A DNA stretch of 64,000 nucleotides. Source: Episyrphus balteatus. Taxonomy: Eukaryota > Arthropoda > Insecta > Diptera > Syrphidae. Shown piece after piece: positions 10,141-23,100 of this stretch (positions within the stretch are counted from its first letter, which is position 1; the number at the start of each line of letters is the position of its first letter). The notes beneath the pieces are model-generated. The model had not been told where the DNA came from, searched no databases, and saw nothing but the letters and a program-made list of their open reading frames with translations. The stretch lies in the NCBI RefSeq assembly GCF_945859705.1, contig NC_079134.1:47918402-47982401 (forward strand), read 5' to 3'. The position numbers were made by a program, and so were the translations under genes.

Positions 10141-12660
10141 TGTTAAAATAATGGTACCGAAACCTCATTCCGGTAATATATGGCGAAGCCTTTAAACGGA
10201 CACTGTGGCGTATGGGTAACATTTTTTATGAAACAAATATTTTTTTTTTATTATTTTCTTATCATTGACCTAGAACCCCACAGAAAATTGATTGTCAAAA
10301 AAAAAGGAAATATTTTTTTAAAAATTCAAAAATGAGTTTTTGAACATTTTTAAAAATTTTAATATTGTGACTGACTGCTCAAATGCATCTGTTTTTATTA
10401 AAATGAATGAAGTCATTTCAGAAAAAGTTGGAAATAAAATAAAACAGTTCTATGATAGGCACCGGTAATAAATAATTGTTCAAAACAATTTTTTTAAAAA
10501 CTTTTGTTGATGTTGGGGAAAAATTTTGTTAGGTAAATGAAAAAAAAATATTTTTTTATTTGACTTTTTTTGAAAAAAATTAAAATGCAGTTTTATTGCA
10601 ATTGCTTTGAATATTACGTCTGCAAAGTTAAATCAAAATCGTTAGAGTCGTTTTTGAGTTATTTGGTTTGAATTGAAAAATTTGTATGGGAGGTACACTT
10701 TCTAAGCGACATATAAAAAAAAACAAACAGAAAAAAAAAACAATTTTCAAAATTCCATAAAAATCATCTGTACCAAATTTGAAGAAAATCCGTCCACCCG
10801 TTTAGGCTGTGGAAATGTTTACAGATAGACGCACAGACGCACGGACGTAAATGCGAGACCCACTTTTCGGAGTTCTCCATCATCGTAATGTTGGTTTTGA
10901 TTATAAAACCTTAACTTTTTTTTCGACACGAAACCAATACTTGCCCTATAGAGCAAGTAAATAAATTGCACGACTATGGTCGCACGTACTTGCTTTTAGA
11001 GTTAAAGTTCCTTAAATTTTTAAGACTTTTTATATAGAAATTTGGAAAAAAATTAAATTCGTTTAAGAAAAAAAATAAAATAAAATCTGAAATTAAATTG
11101 CCCTCCAAAACAAGTATGCAGTTTGGATTGATATATTAACATGCATTTAAAAAAAAATTTCCAAAATCGTTAGAGCCGTTTTTTAAAAAAACTAATTTTT
11201 TATAAATAATTTTTTGGAAAAAAAGTTTTAAAATAAAATTGGTATGCCATTTAGTAGAAATCACTAATCAACATCTAAAAACAAAATTTCAAAAAAATTC
11301 AATGTCCCGTTTTCGAAAATTTGATTTTTCAAAAAAAAAATTTTCAAAATTTTTTTAAAAATTCAAAAACTATTTTTTGCAAAATTTTGTTTTTGGCTTA
11401 TATTTAAATTATGTAAATGCTTCATCACAAAAAGTTTCGTTGAAATCGAATAAGCACTTTCGAAGATAATCGGATGTGAAAAAAAACGGTTTTTATGGCA
11501 GGTACCGTTAATAATGATTTTCAAAAAAAAAAATTTTCATTGAAAGATAGACCTTAACTTTAAACTAACATTTGAATTTTTTAAACAAAATCGTTAGAGC
11601 CGTTTTTGAGATATTTCAATTTTACTGAAATCGCTATATGACAAGTACCGTTATTTTTATTCCAAAAAAATTAATTCCAAAAACCCCTCTGGAGAGTCGC
11701 CAAATAACGCTACATACCAAGTTTGACATTAATCGGTCCATCCGTTTAGGCTGTAGCTCCTTATACAGACAGACAGACATTGGCATTGTCTACCATCGTA
11801 ATGTCATGGAAAAATGTTATCTCAACTTTTTTTTTTTTTGTACGAATGCATAACTTGATATTATAGTATCTATCACAACAAAAACATTACTGTTAAAAAA
11901 AGAGCCAAGTTCTCCTATGTTGAAATTATGCTGGCACAAAAAGTACTGAGATGTAAAAGTGTACCAAGTTCTAAAGTTTGGGTTCAAATTCGTATCAATA
12001 AAATTTTGATTGTTCTCTTGACAATTTTTCTTAATTATCGATTTTTAAAGTTATTTCAATGTAGTGAGTTTGAAATTTCTAGCATCTTTGGTGTGGAAGT
12101 TAGAGGGGGGTCGAAAATGGCCTGAGTTGTTTCCTGTAAATAAGGGTGTAGTGCCAAAGTTGCTAGAGAACTTGGCTGGGCACTACCGTGCCAAGTAAAA
12201 ATGGTATGCCATTTTGAAGAAATAATTAATAAACACTTTAAAACGAAATTTGGAAATATTTAACCTACTAGTTTTCAAAAAATTAATTTTTCAAAAAAAA
12301 AAAAAAAATATTTGGAATATTTTTTAAAAATCCAAAAATCAGTTTATTGAAAACTTCCTAAAGCTTTATTATTACGGTTACTTATACGCTTTAATATAAG
12401 AAAATTCGTTGAAATCGGGTAAGTCGTGTACAAGGTTTTCACAACTAAAACAACGGTTCTATGGCTGGTACCGTTATTAACGGTTCAAAAAAATTACTTT
12501 TCTTTTTCCATTTTATGGCAGGTATCGTTAGTTTTTCCTCTAAAAAAATTTTAATATCCCCTCTAAGAGGTAGCAACAACCCCTAACCCAGAACTGTTAG
12601 CTACCAAGTTTAAAGAAAATCTTTTTACTAGTTAAGATAATGCCCCAAGAGGGCTATTGT
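10140..12660 (+). repeat. Block of R1-family repeats between Wnt10 and ninaC
   Basis: Several fragments of the R1 family in + orientation. 10560-10930 ends with GTTTAGGCTGTGG and an acagac/acgcac tract. A fuller copy is 10977-11880. A further partial copy at 12190-12660 has two versions of the ggtaccgtta/ggtatcgtta word. The motif CACTGTGGCGTATGGGTAAC at 10201 recurs as variants at 12827 and 21213, marking another repeat boundary. Confidence 0.6.
10977..11880 (+). repeat. R1 family, near full-length copy
   Basis: Order of blocks: GGTCGCACGTACTTGC at the left end, poly(A)/poly(T) stretches, GGTATGCCATTT, GGCAGGTACCGTTAATAATG, CGTTAGAGCCGTTTTTGAG, a second AAGTACCGTTA, CCATCCGTTTAGGCTGTAGC, a CAGACAGACA tract, and finally CATCGTAATGTCATG with a terminal T-run. 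The same order is seen at 17360-18160 and 48225-49325. A conserved core next to a CAGA/GTCT tract is the layout described for dipteran mini-me/DINE-1 elements; the assignment is tentative. Confidence 0.6.
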
Positions 12661-13700
12661 TCTTTCTCATTTGAAAAAAGTATGTTATGACTTATGAGGT
12701 AATTTTTTTTGGATATAGCCTTAAAGTAAAAATGTTTCTTTATAATAATCACCGTTTTCAAAAATGTATAAACCATCTTTCTAAGACCAGCGCAGTGGTT
12801 CAGCAAGGGCATGAACAATTTGCGGTCACTCTGGCGTATGAGTAATATTTTTTAGATACAAAAAATAAAGTTAATACTCGTATGTATAACATCAATAAAC
12901 CTGACTAAAATAATATAATCAATTAAATTTTGTATGATAATTTTCGAATATTTTTAATGGTATTCATAAGTGGTTACTTAAATAATTGAAGCTTAAAGAA
13001 ATAGACTCTTGTATCAAACAGCTTAGTCAGTTTTTTCATAAGTCCTGCTTCCTCGTAATGGCATATGAATGTCTGCAATGTTGCAATTTTTTTCTTTTAT
13101 AATTCTATCTTTAAAGCTTTCCATTAAATTAAAATTTCCATCACTGATTTTGCAAGAAAATGCAAATAACAATATGTTATACAAATTTAAAACAACATTG
13201 AAAATTGATGTTTAAAATTTAATTCAAGTTATATCACCAAGCAACAACCCCTAACCCCTTTTACATGAAAAAAACCAAAAAAAAAAAAAAAATAGTTTCT
13301 CAAACAAATCACCAATTAAATCATTCATTTTGCACGTTCTTATAAAATCGATTTTTCTCTTTTAAGGTGTCTAGAGAGCTTTGAGTACGCGTCATGTCAG
13401 TTCAATAAAATCAATATGCAAACTTTTTTCCACTTAATGCTAGCACAAAAAATACCTTTATAAGGGTTAACTAATAACTATACATTACCTACCAAAACCC
13501 TCCCAATCACCTCCTCCCTTATACATTTTTTTTTTTCATTGCACCAGGCCACTAAATATACAAAAGTGCAAAGTACGCCTAAGTCTATTCTGTATTTTTT
13601 CTCTCTTAAATAAAATTTAAAAAAAATATAGACGATTTTATTACCAACACTATCTTGTGAGCACCCTTACGCAGGTAAAAAAAATAAAATTAACTATTGT
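12660..13700. other. AT-rich intergenic DNA upstream of ninaC
   Basis: Contains the CACTCTGGCGTATGAG repeat boundary at 12827. Otherwise no ORF, RNA gene or defined element is recognised. Confidence 0.45.
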
Positions 13701-13797
13701 ATCTATGAAATAAACGACGTACACGAGCTTATAGAAGAAGGCTATCTGTTGTATGGTTTCGCCAGGCAAAAAAGTGTACAACACACTAGTTTATCGC

Positions 13798-13825
13798 TAA
13801 TAGGATTTGGACCTTTATTGAATTA
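13798..13825 (+). promoter_or_regulatory. Candidate photoreceptor (RCSI/P3-like) homeodomain sites of ninaC
   Basis: TAATAGGATTT at 13798-13808 and TTATTGAATTA at 13815-13825 are near matches to the palindromic TAATYNRATTA element through which Pax6/Otd-type homeodomain proteins drive photoreceptor genes in flies. They lie about 260-290 nt upstream of the ninaC start codon, where the balanced composition of the 5' UTR begins. The matches are imperfect, so this is suggestive only. Confidence 0.3.
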
Positions 13826-14086
13826 CGTTAAGAATCTTCCTTACCATCGTATCCTCGTTTGCAATTTTCATTTCAATTTAGTTACTCGTAGTATGCAGTT
13901 TAGAAACAACTGCGTTCTTATCGTGGTCGAAAAGAAATATTGGCACCTGCTGTGAGTTGTGAGTGAAAAATTGACTATCGCAATCCTTTCGCGGTTTGAG
14001 TTTGAGTCTTTCGTCCCGGAACGTCCTTGAGTGATCAGTGTGATTAAACAAAAATTAAGTGAGTGAAAAAAAAGGACAGCATCATC
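13826..14086 (+). other. Probable ninaC 5' UTR
   Basis: Less AT-rich than the DNA to its left and directly contiguous with the start codon, with no plausible acceptor immediately before the ATG. The transcription start cannot be placed exactly from sequence alone. Confidence 0.4.
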
Positions 14087-14170
14087 ATGCATATGCCTTA
14101 TGATCAACTCCCGGACGCAACGGATAAGTTCCAGCTCTATGAAGAAATAGCAAGAGGTGTCAATGCAAGG
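14087..14170 (+). CDS. ninaC: ninaC exon 1 (start, kinase N-lobe)
   Basis: ATG at 14087 opens MHMPYDQLPDATDKFQLYEE, aligned with the fly NINAC start. A GTG-started extension to 14063 in the same frame has no support. Donor GTTAGT at 14171. Confidence 0.93.
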
Positions 14171-17100
14171 GTTAGTCAATTCTTTGACTTGAAATCCTTT
14201 CAAAGACACTCGAATTTATATATCTGTTGGTTTTTCAAGGTTTTTCGGGGTAAGGAACTGGCGAATGACCGAACTGTTGCCATCAAGATTCAATCCTATG
14301 ACAGTGAGCATCAAATTCATATCGAAGAAGAGTATCGAACTTTGCGGGATTATTCAAGCCACAAGAATCTTCCGGACTTTTATGGAGCCTACAAGATGAA
14401 GAAGACTAACGAACCAGATGAAATTTGGTTCATCATTGAAGTTGGGTTTTCTTGATTTGAGAATGAATATGTAATGAGACGATATCCTTTCAGTATTGTG
14501 ATGCTGGAACCATTGTTAATTTAGTGCAAAAGCTATTGTATTTGAATCGGAAGCTGAATGAGGAGCATATTGCTTATATTATCCGGGAAGTGTGTCGAGC
14601 TGCAGTGGAATTGCATAGTAATCATATTATGCATAGGGACATCAAAGGAAGTAATATATTGTTGACAAAAAAAGGATTGGTGAAACTTTGTGATTTTGGA
14701 TTAAGTCGGGCTGTGGATTCGACAATGGGAAAGCGAGGAACTTGCGTTGGATCGCCATGTTGGATGGCTCCAGAACTTGTTACATCATTTGATACAAGTA
14801 AGTTTTTGTAGTTAAGTTATAATTTGTACTATTTACAAAAAGGACTGGTGTGAGAAAAGGTTATTCGATATTCTAAGAATAACATTCATACAGTTTAAGC
14901 CAACAGTGTCTCACAAAAACTAAGCGGAATTCAATGATTTAAATTTAAAAAAAAATATAAGGAGCCCTAAGGGCATCAGGGAACAAAACATTTCTACTAA
15001 AGAGGCTGATTTCAATGAAATAATTAAGAACCCTTTATACCAGGAAGCGGAAATACTATCTATAATTATGTTGATAATCCAATTAAGTTGTTGCAGATTT
15101 AGTTTGCATTGTCTTTTTGCGAACAAAATTTAACAATTTCTGGTTGAAAAAAATTTAAGCTAATTTTAAAAGAATAGAAGCCATACAAAACTTACATTTC
15201 AGCCAAAATTGCTTGATTTTAAAACTAACGAAATGAATTGAAAGATGCTTTTATAAATGCCAACATACAAAAGCATCGCATCGTTAAATTATGTCCCATT
15301 AACTTCCATAGCTTCAAAAGATTTTTTTTAAAACTGTTTTAGGCCATTACGTACATAAGTTTTAATTGAAATCGTAGGTATGAGTAGTTTTTGAAAAAAT
15401 TACAATACCTCGAAAACGTCAAAAAAAATTTTTTTTTAAATTACTTAAAATCCACCTGTATCATATTATGCATATGCACCAAGTTTCAAGAAATGTAGTT
15501 GATAAACAGGTGGACGTTCAGCTTCATTTCCGCAATAAGGAAAACTTTTTTTTTATTGTTTTTAGACGTATAACCAATGCTTGCGCTATAAACAAGTAAA
15601 AATGATTGAGTTTTCGAACAAACATTTTTTAAGGAGAATGCCAAAAAAAACAGCACCGATAATAATCATTTTAATCGCAAAAAAACAAAACCGACTTCCA
15701 TGCATCAAAACTGGGTTTTATGTTTTTTCTCATAGTTTCTATCGCCAGAACTGAACAAAATTGAAATGGGACCACACTGCAGCCACCAGCTTTCCAATAC
15801 AAAAAGAATTATCAAAATTGGTTCACTCCGTCAGAAGTTATGAGGTAACAAACATAAAAAAAAAATACAGACGAATTGAATACCTCCTTCTTTTTGGAAG
15901 TCGGTAAAAATAAGCCTTAGGGTATTTTTGTAAGCTGCATCTCCTGGAATAAAACCAAGATTATCTGATTTCTCTGAAAAAAGTTTACTATCGGTACCTG
16001 TCATAGAACCGTTTTCTAGATTTCTGACTTTCTCATAAAAGACTTAACCGATTTCAAAGAAAATTTTTAAACCAAAGTGTTTGAGTAGCCGTAATATTAA
16101 AATGTCAAAAAATTTTCAAAACTCTCAGTTTTTAGTTTTTAAAAATTTTTGATTTTTTTTTTCTTTTTTTAAATCTATTTTTAAAGCGGGTTGATATTTT
16201 TTTTTTGTTTTTATGTTTCGCATAATATAATATTATGTTTCGTAGAATAGTAAACCAATTTTTTATTAATTTTTTTTTAAATTTTAATTTTTTTTATTTT
16301 TTTTTTAATTGTTCCTTCAATTTTCAAATAAAAGGAAGAAAAATACAAATTTTTTCAATACAAGAAATTAAATGGCATAGGTAATCAATTTGGAGATGTG
16401 AACCATTCAAACGGGTGTTTTCGTTATTTAAATACAATTTTTAATCCTTTTTTACATTTCATATACAATTAATCAATAAAGTTAATTATTTTTTTTTTAT
16501 TTTTATAATTGCTATAAGAAACTTTAACATTTTAATCAACTTTTAACATATGAGCAAATGACTGTTTCAATTATAGTAAATTTTGTAATACAATAGCATT
16601 TATATTGCCTGAAAATAAATTAAAATTTTAAAAAATTACAGTTTTGGATTAAAAAAAAAAATTAAAACATTTTTTTTGAAAATTCATTGTTTGATTTTTT
16701 GAATTTGGCTTTTGAGTGTTGATTAACAATTACTACAACATCGCATACCAGCTTTATTTTCAATTTGTTTTTCAAAAATTATTTTCTAGTTATAGAAAAT
16801 TAAAAACAAGCACTCAAACTATTTTGAAATTTTTCTTTTCCAAAAATGTATTGAATACTTTTTTGAAGCTCAAATTCACTTTAGATGTTATTTTTTAAAT
16901 TTAAAGTACGAATTTTACATTTTTTCTCATAAGTATGTATACATAAAATTATAATATAAAGAAAAAAGTTAAAACAATATAAAGAATTTAAAAATTTTAA
17001 ACAAAATGATCTATAAGAGCACGCCCAGTGTAACCCAGTCATGCATTTTATATTTTTGTATTGGAATTGATGCTCTTCTCTTGCAGATAAATTTGCACGT

Positions 17101-20100
17101 ATCCCACACGTGACAAAAAGATGTCTGACTCGTGACATTATTAACTTATTTTGTCTTTATTTAAGATAAAAATTTTTATTCGATTTTTGTATAGGTAAAA
17201 TAAAAATCAAAATCGAAATTCCTTTCAAAAAAATGTATATACATAATTATATTAAAAACAAACAAAAAAAAAATATCTACAACCTACACATTTCAAAAAA
17301 GTTCATGAACCCGTTAATTTATTTTTCACAAAGAAAAAAAAAAATCAAAACTAAATAAAAACACAACTGGGTCGCACGAACTTGCTTTTAGAGTTCAAGC
17401 TGTTTACATTTTTAAGACTTTTTATAATGAAATTTTGGAGATTTAGGTAAGAAAAAAAAATATAAATAAAAAAAACAAAAAATTTGTTTTTCAAAGCAAT
17501 AAAACGACATCTGAAACCATATTGCCCTCCCAAAAAAGTATACAGTTTTATTTGATATATTAAGGTGCATTTTTAGAAAAAAAAAATTCAAAATCGTTAG
17601 AGCCATTTCAAAAAAACCAATTTTTTATAAACATCTAAAACCAAAATTTCCAAAAAATTCAATGTTCTGTTTTCGAAAATTTGATCAAAAAAATTAAAAA
17701 TTTTTTTAAAAATCCAAAAATTAGTTTTCTTCAAAATTTTATTTCTGAATTACATATGTATATTAAAACCTTAAAAATGCTTTTGTATACAAAATTTAGT
17801 TGAAATATGTACAATTAGCAGTTTGGCAGAAAATCAGAATTAAAAAAGGGGTTCTATGGCAGGTACCGTTAATAATGATTTTGAAAAAAAAAAATATTTT
17901 CATCAAAAGATAGACCTTGATCAAAAACTAACATTTAAATTTTTTTAACAAAATACATAGAACCGTTTTCGAGAAAATTAAACTTTTCCGAAATTAGTAT
18001 ATGGCAGGTACCATCATTTTTGGTTCAAAAAATTAATTCCAAAAAACCTTCTGGAGAACCTCCAAAAAGTGATACATACTAAGTTTGAAGTCAATCGGTC
18101 CATCTGTTTAGGCTATAGCTTCTTATAGAGACAGATAGACGGACTTCCGGACTCACTTCGTCTTCGCTATAATCTTCCTATAATCTGCATTTGTGAAGAT
18201 GTCTGCATTTTCATCTACTCTCTCTATCCAACATCTGTGGTTCTTAAATATTACTGTGTCTCCTTTCAATGCAGATCTGGAAATGCAGACGTATGTAAAT
18301 CCAGCATAAATTTTCCTAGGCCTACTTCTTAGGATACCATTTTCACTAAAATGTCATTTTTAGAAAATGTTGGATTTACTCCATATTCGTTCTACCAAAT
18401 GATCTGTAGATTTTTAAACTAATTTTTTTCTTATCGTTTAAACGTAGTCAAAAGATTTGATTTGAATTGGATTTTTAAAAACAGTTTCATTTTTTTTTTT
18501 TGAAAATTCGTTATTTCTTTTTTTATTTTTTTGAAAAATTTTTGAAATTTTTGTATCAAGAAAAAAAATATTTAAAAAACGGTTTCTACAATTTTTGAAA
18601 GAAAAAATTCTTTGTAGATTAAAATCATTTAAAAAAAAAAAAAAACTTTTAATACTTTTTTAATTTCTTATAAAATTATTAATAAAATTAAATTATTTTT
18701 TTTTTTTATTTTATTGATGATTAAAAAAGCTTTAACATTCTAAGCAACTATTGCCATAAGAACAAGTACTTGCGACCAAGTCCTAGCTGGTTAATTTTTG
18801 TGCGGATACCAATCCCTGAACTAATTGACGAAAATCATAAGATTTAAATTTTAAGTTGCTTTTGTCATAACAAAATTCTAACCTTTTACAATATTTTTTT
18901 TTCGTTTTTTAGATGAACCCGAAGTATATGATAGCCGTGTTGATGTTTGGGCTCTTGGTATTACAACGATTGAATTGGCCGATGGAAAACCACCATTTAG
19001 TGATATGCATCCAACTAGAGCAATGTTTCAAATTGTTCGAAATCCACCACCAACATTATTCAAACCAACCAATTGGTCTCAAACTATCAATGATTTTATT
19101 AGTGAATGTTTGGAAAAAAATCCTGAAAATCGTCCAATGATGATGGAAATGGTTGAACATCCATTTATGACCGAACTTTTTGATAATGAAAGTGATGTAA
19201 ATTCAATTTAATTTTTTTTTTTAAATAACTTTTTTCATCAAAAAAGCTACTTTTAGATGCAAGAAGAAATAAAAACACTCCTTTCAATGGCATCTGAAGC
19301 ACCCGAACCGGATAAAATCGAAGAAGTTTTAGTTGATAGGGGTTATATCAAAAAATTTAAAGCTGAACCAGAAAAAATGTATTCCGAAGATTTGGCAGGA
19401 ATTGAAAATCCAATTGATGAAGCTGTCCTCGATGCTGTTCAAAATCGATGCAAAGCTGGCAGTGGTTATAGTTTTATTGGAGACATTCTTTTATCAGTCA
19501 ATACCAATGATTTGCCTAATGACTTTTCCGAAGATGTAAACTTACTCTTAAACCTTTTTTTGTCTAACTGGTTTAATTTTATATTTTCATTTAGTTCCAT
19601 GCAAGATACCGTTTCAAATCACGTTCAGAAAATTCACCACATATTTTTTCGGTTGCTGATATTGCCTATCAGGATATGATGCATCACAAGGAACCCCAAC
19701 ACATTATGCTTTGTGGCGAAAGTTTTTCCGGAAAATCAACAAATGCACGGCTTTTAATCAAACATCTTTGCTATTTGGGTAATGGCAATAGAGGTGCAAC
19801 GGAACGTGTTGAAAATTCAACTAAAGCTGTCCAGATGCTCATCAATGCTGGAACACCAATTAATAATAATTCGACAAGGTGCATTATGCAATATTTTCTT
19901 GCATTTGGCAATACTGGAAAGATGAGTGGGGCTGTCTACAATATGTATATGCTAGAAAAGATGAGGGTTTCGACCACGGATATGTAAGTGTATTTGATAA
20001 GCAGAAAATAGAACCATTAAGCTAAAAAAGTAGTAGAAGAACCGAAAGTGTGCTCAATTATTGTAGTTTATTACTTCTCAAAGTTCCAGCAGTTTTGTCA

Positions 20101-23100
20101 CAAACCTATTTCAGTTATTGTAGTTTGATGGAGAACCAATAATTGATGTCTTCGATAAGCGAAGTACACAACCAACATAGCATTGACATAAACCATTTAT
20201 GTGCTCAGTTATTGTAGTTTATTGATGAACCAATTAGCCAGACTTCAAACCATTTTTTACAGTAGCTTCTTTTGCAACCGAATTTGTTTTTTTTTAGCTC
20301 ATTTTTTGAATTTTATAGCAGATTCTAAAATTATATTTATTTTATAGGAACCAACACAACTTCCATATCTTCTACTACTTCTACGATTTTATGAATGCCG
20401 AAGGTAAATTAAAGGAATATCATTTGCAAGAAGAACGTAATCATCGTTACCTCCGTATACCACCCGAATCGCCACCCACCAAATTGAAATACGTTCGCGA
20501 TGACCCAACGGGAAATGTTGAAAAATATCGTGATTTTGAGAAAATTCTCGGTGACTTGGATTTCAATTACAAACAAATCGAAACAATTCGCAAAATGTTG
20601 GCGGCAATTTTGAATATTGGCAATATTCGTTTCCAGCAGAATGGACGCCATGCTAGTATTGAGAATCCTCAAGTTGTAACGAAAATTGCTGAATTATTGC
20701 GTGTGGATGAGAAGAAATTTGTATGGTCCTTGACTAATTATATTAAAGTTAAAGGTGGTATTGCTGAGAGAAAGCAATATACTTCGGAGGAGGCTAGAGA
20801 TTCACGTGATGCTGCTGCTTCGACTATTTATAATCGGTTGGTTGATTGGATTATCAATAAGATTAATATGAATATGGCATTCCCGAGGGCAGTTTTGTGA
20901 GTTTTGTGAAGTGTTTTTTGGGAAATAATTATATAATTATAATTATTTATTTTAGTGGTGATGCCAATACTATAGTTATCTATGATATGTATGGATTTGA
21001 GTGCTTCCATCGTAATGGTTTTGAACAACTTATGATTAATACAATTAACGAACAAATGCAATATCATTATAATCAGAGGATATTTGTTAGTGAGATGCTG
21101 GAACAGGTAAGAATTATAATTATTATGTCATCATAATTATCTTCGTCTTTTGGTTTTAGTATTTATGTGAATAACTACAATTCTTTTTATGTTGTTTTAT
21201 ATTAAGGTGGTTCACTGTAGCGTATACGTAACATATTTTTCTCTACAAAAATAAAAAAAAAATAATATGAAATTTATTTGATGAGAATTAAAGCAAACGA
21301 ATTTATTTGAACGATAATGTTTTCAATATTTTAAGGGCCAATTTTTCAATAGTCAGTTAAACAGTCAGTTAGTACTTATTCCTAAGGATAGAGAAAAAAT
21401 CAATTTTTCAACAAGCAGATATAGCTTATTCCTAAGAATAAAACTATCTGCTTCTTTCAGAGACGAATAAAAATTATTCTAAGGAATAATCCAAACAAAA
21501 ATATTGTGTCAGTTGTCAAAGCTGTTTTGAAAAAATTTTGAAAAAGTACAGTGAAACACAAGAAAACAAAAACAATCATGAATAAAAATGACGTTTAATT
21601 TTAAATATTTTTGAATTTGACAATTTTTTTTTGTTATTCTGCAGAATATATTATTCTTGATTGAAAAATTCAATGTTTTTATCTGATTGTTTATGAGCCT
21701 AATAACTTTGTTCGTCGAACAGTTAACTGACTGTTTATTAGAAGATTGAAAAATTGGCTCTAAGTAATGTTCTAAGGGCCAATTTTTAAATAGTCAGATA
21801 AACCTCAGATAGAGCTTATTTCTAGGAATACAAGTTTTTTTTTTATATTGACATTATTCTGATAGTCTAACTGACGATTGAAAAATCAGGGCTAAATGGA
21901 ATTAAAAACTTTACGTAAAAGTAAAAAATCACAGAATCATCCTTGAATGCGGTATTTTTTAACTTATAAAAAATTATTAAAAATCAACAGTCACACTTAC
22001 AACAGCGTGGAATATTTTCTTTTTAAAGCAAACAAACTCATTTTTTTTAGAAAAAGTTTTTGAAAAATTAATTTTCAAAATCGATATTTGGAAAATTTTG
22101 GAACTTTTTTTTTAAGTAGGTAGGTACTAATTTATTTTCGATGCTCTTATTTGTTTTAAACAACAACAGAAAACCACTTGCCAGAAAGTCTTGTCATTTT
22201 CGGGAAATAAAAAAAATACTACATACTTTTATCTTAAAAACCGTTTTTTTTTTTCTTAAACGTGGTATTGGTTTAACCCTTAATTAGTCTTTTTTTACAT
22301 TGAAAACTGGCTTAAGCTTTTGGAGAAGAGTGTCCAATATTTTCAAAAATAAAGAAAATGCCAAAAAATACTCGAATTTTCAGTCCTTTTAATTTTAGGT
22401 TATTATTTCGACAAAAATGCTTTTAGAGCTCATAAAATTTTCAATAATGAGAGACGCAAATTCTTAATTGGACTACAGATATTGCTCTTCAAATTTAGTC
22501 AGTTTATTCGGAATTCATTATTGTTTTCAACTGTACAGGGAAATAACTACACGGAAACTACCTTCACATGGGAAATAATTTCACTTACGGTGGGAAATAA
22601 TTTCATTTTTTTCTCTTGAAGATAATTCACACTGAAAGTGAGAAATAATTCCAGAAGATGGGGAATATTTTCTCTTCTATTATTTTACCAATTTTCTTTG
22701 ATTAATGATTAGGCTGATTTTGCTTGAATAAAGTGCGAATAAAACAAGTTCTATCGCATTATTTTTGTAAACGTGTGTCCGATTTTCGTTATATTTTCTC
22801 TTCTTAATGCAGTATAATAGGCTGTTGTCATTTCATTACGAGAATTCAATGACACCCACAAAATTAATTATATGAGGTCTTTGGTACTCTATTCTACAAT
22901 TGCTTCGACTGATATGAAATAAAAATGACAAATTACGGTTTTTCCCAAAGTTTTACTATTTTTTCATAATTTATTTAACTTTAAAGTAATTTAAACGACT
23001 CTAAAGATTTTGTTTAAAAAAATAATACAGCTGAAACTCGATTAACCGGGATGGTCGGGACCGAGCCCATTACGGATAATCGAAAATCCCGGATAATAGA

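Larger units (their letters stand above)
14798..18912 (+). other. ninaC intron 3 (4.1 kb), repeat-filled
   Basis: Contains a short element with inverted ACCGACTTCCA ends (15690-15905), R1-family fragments (15300-16100 and 17360-18160) and long A/T runs. No additional exon is recognised. Confidence 0.8.

Noticed and set aside
14063..14455. 130-codon ORF starting with GTG and spanning exons 1-2 of ninaC
   Set aside because: It reads through the in-frame 69-nt intron and stops in intron 2. Homology and splice signals support ATG 14087 and splicing at 14171-14239.
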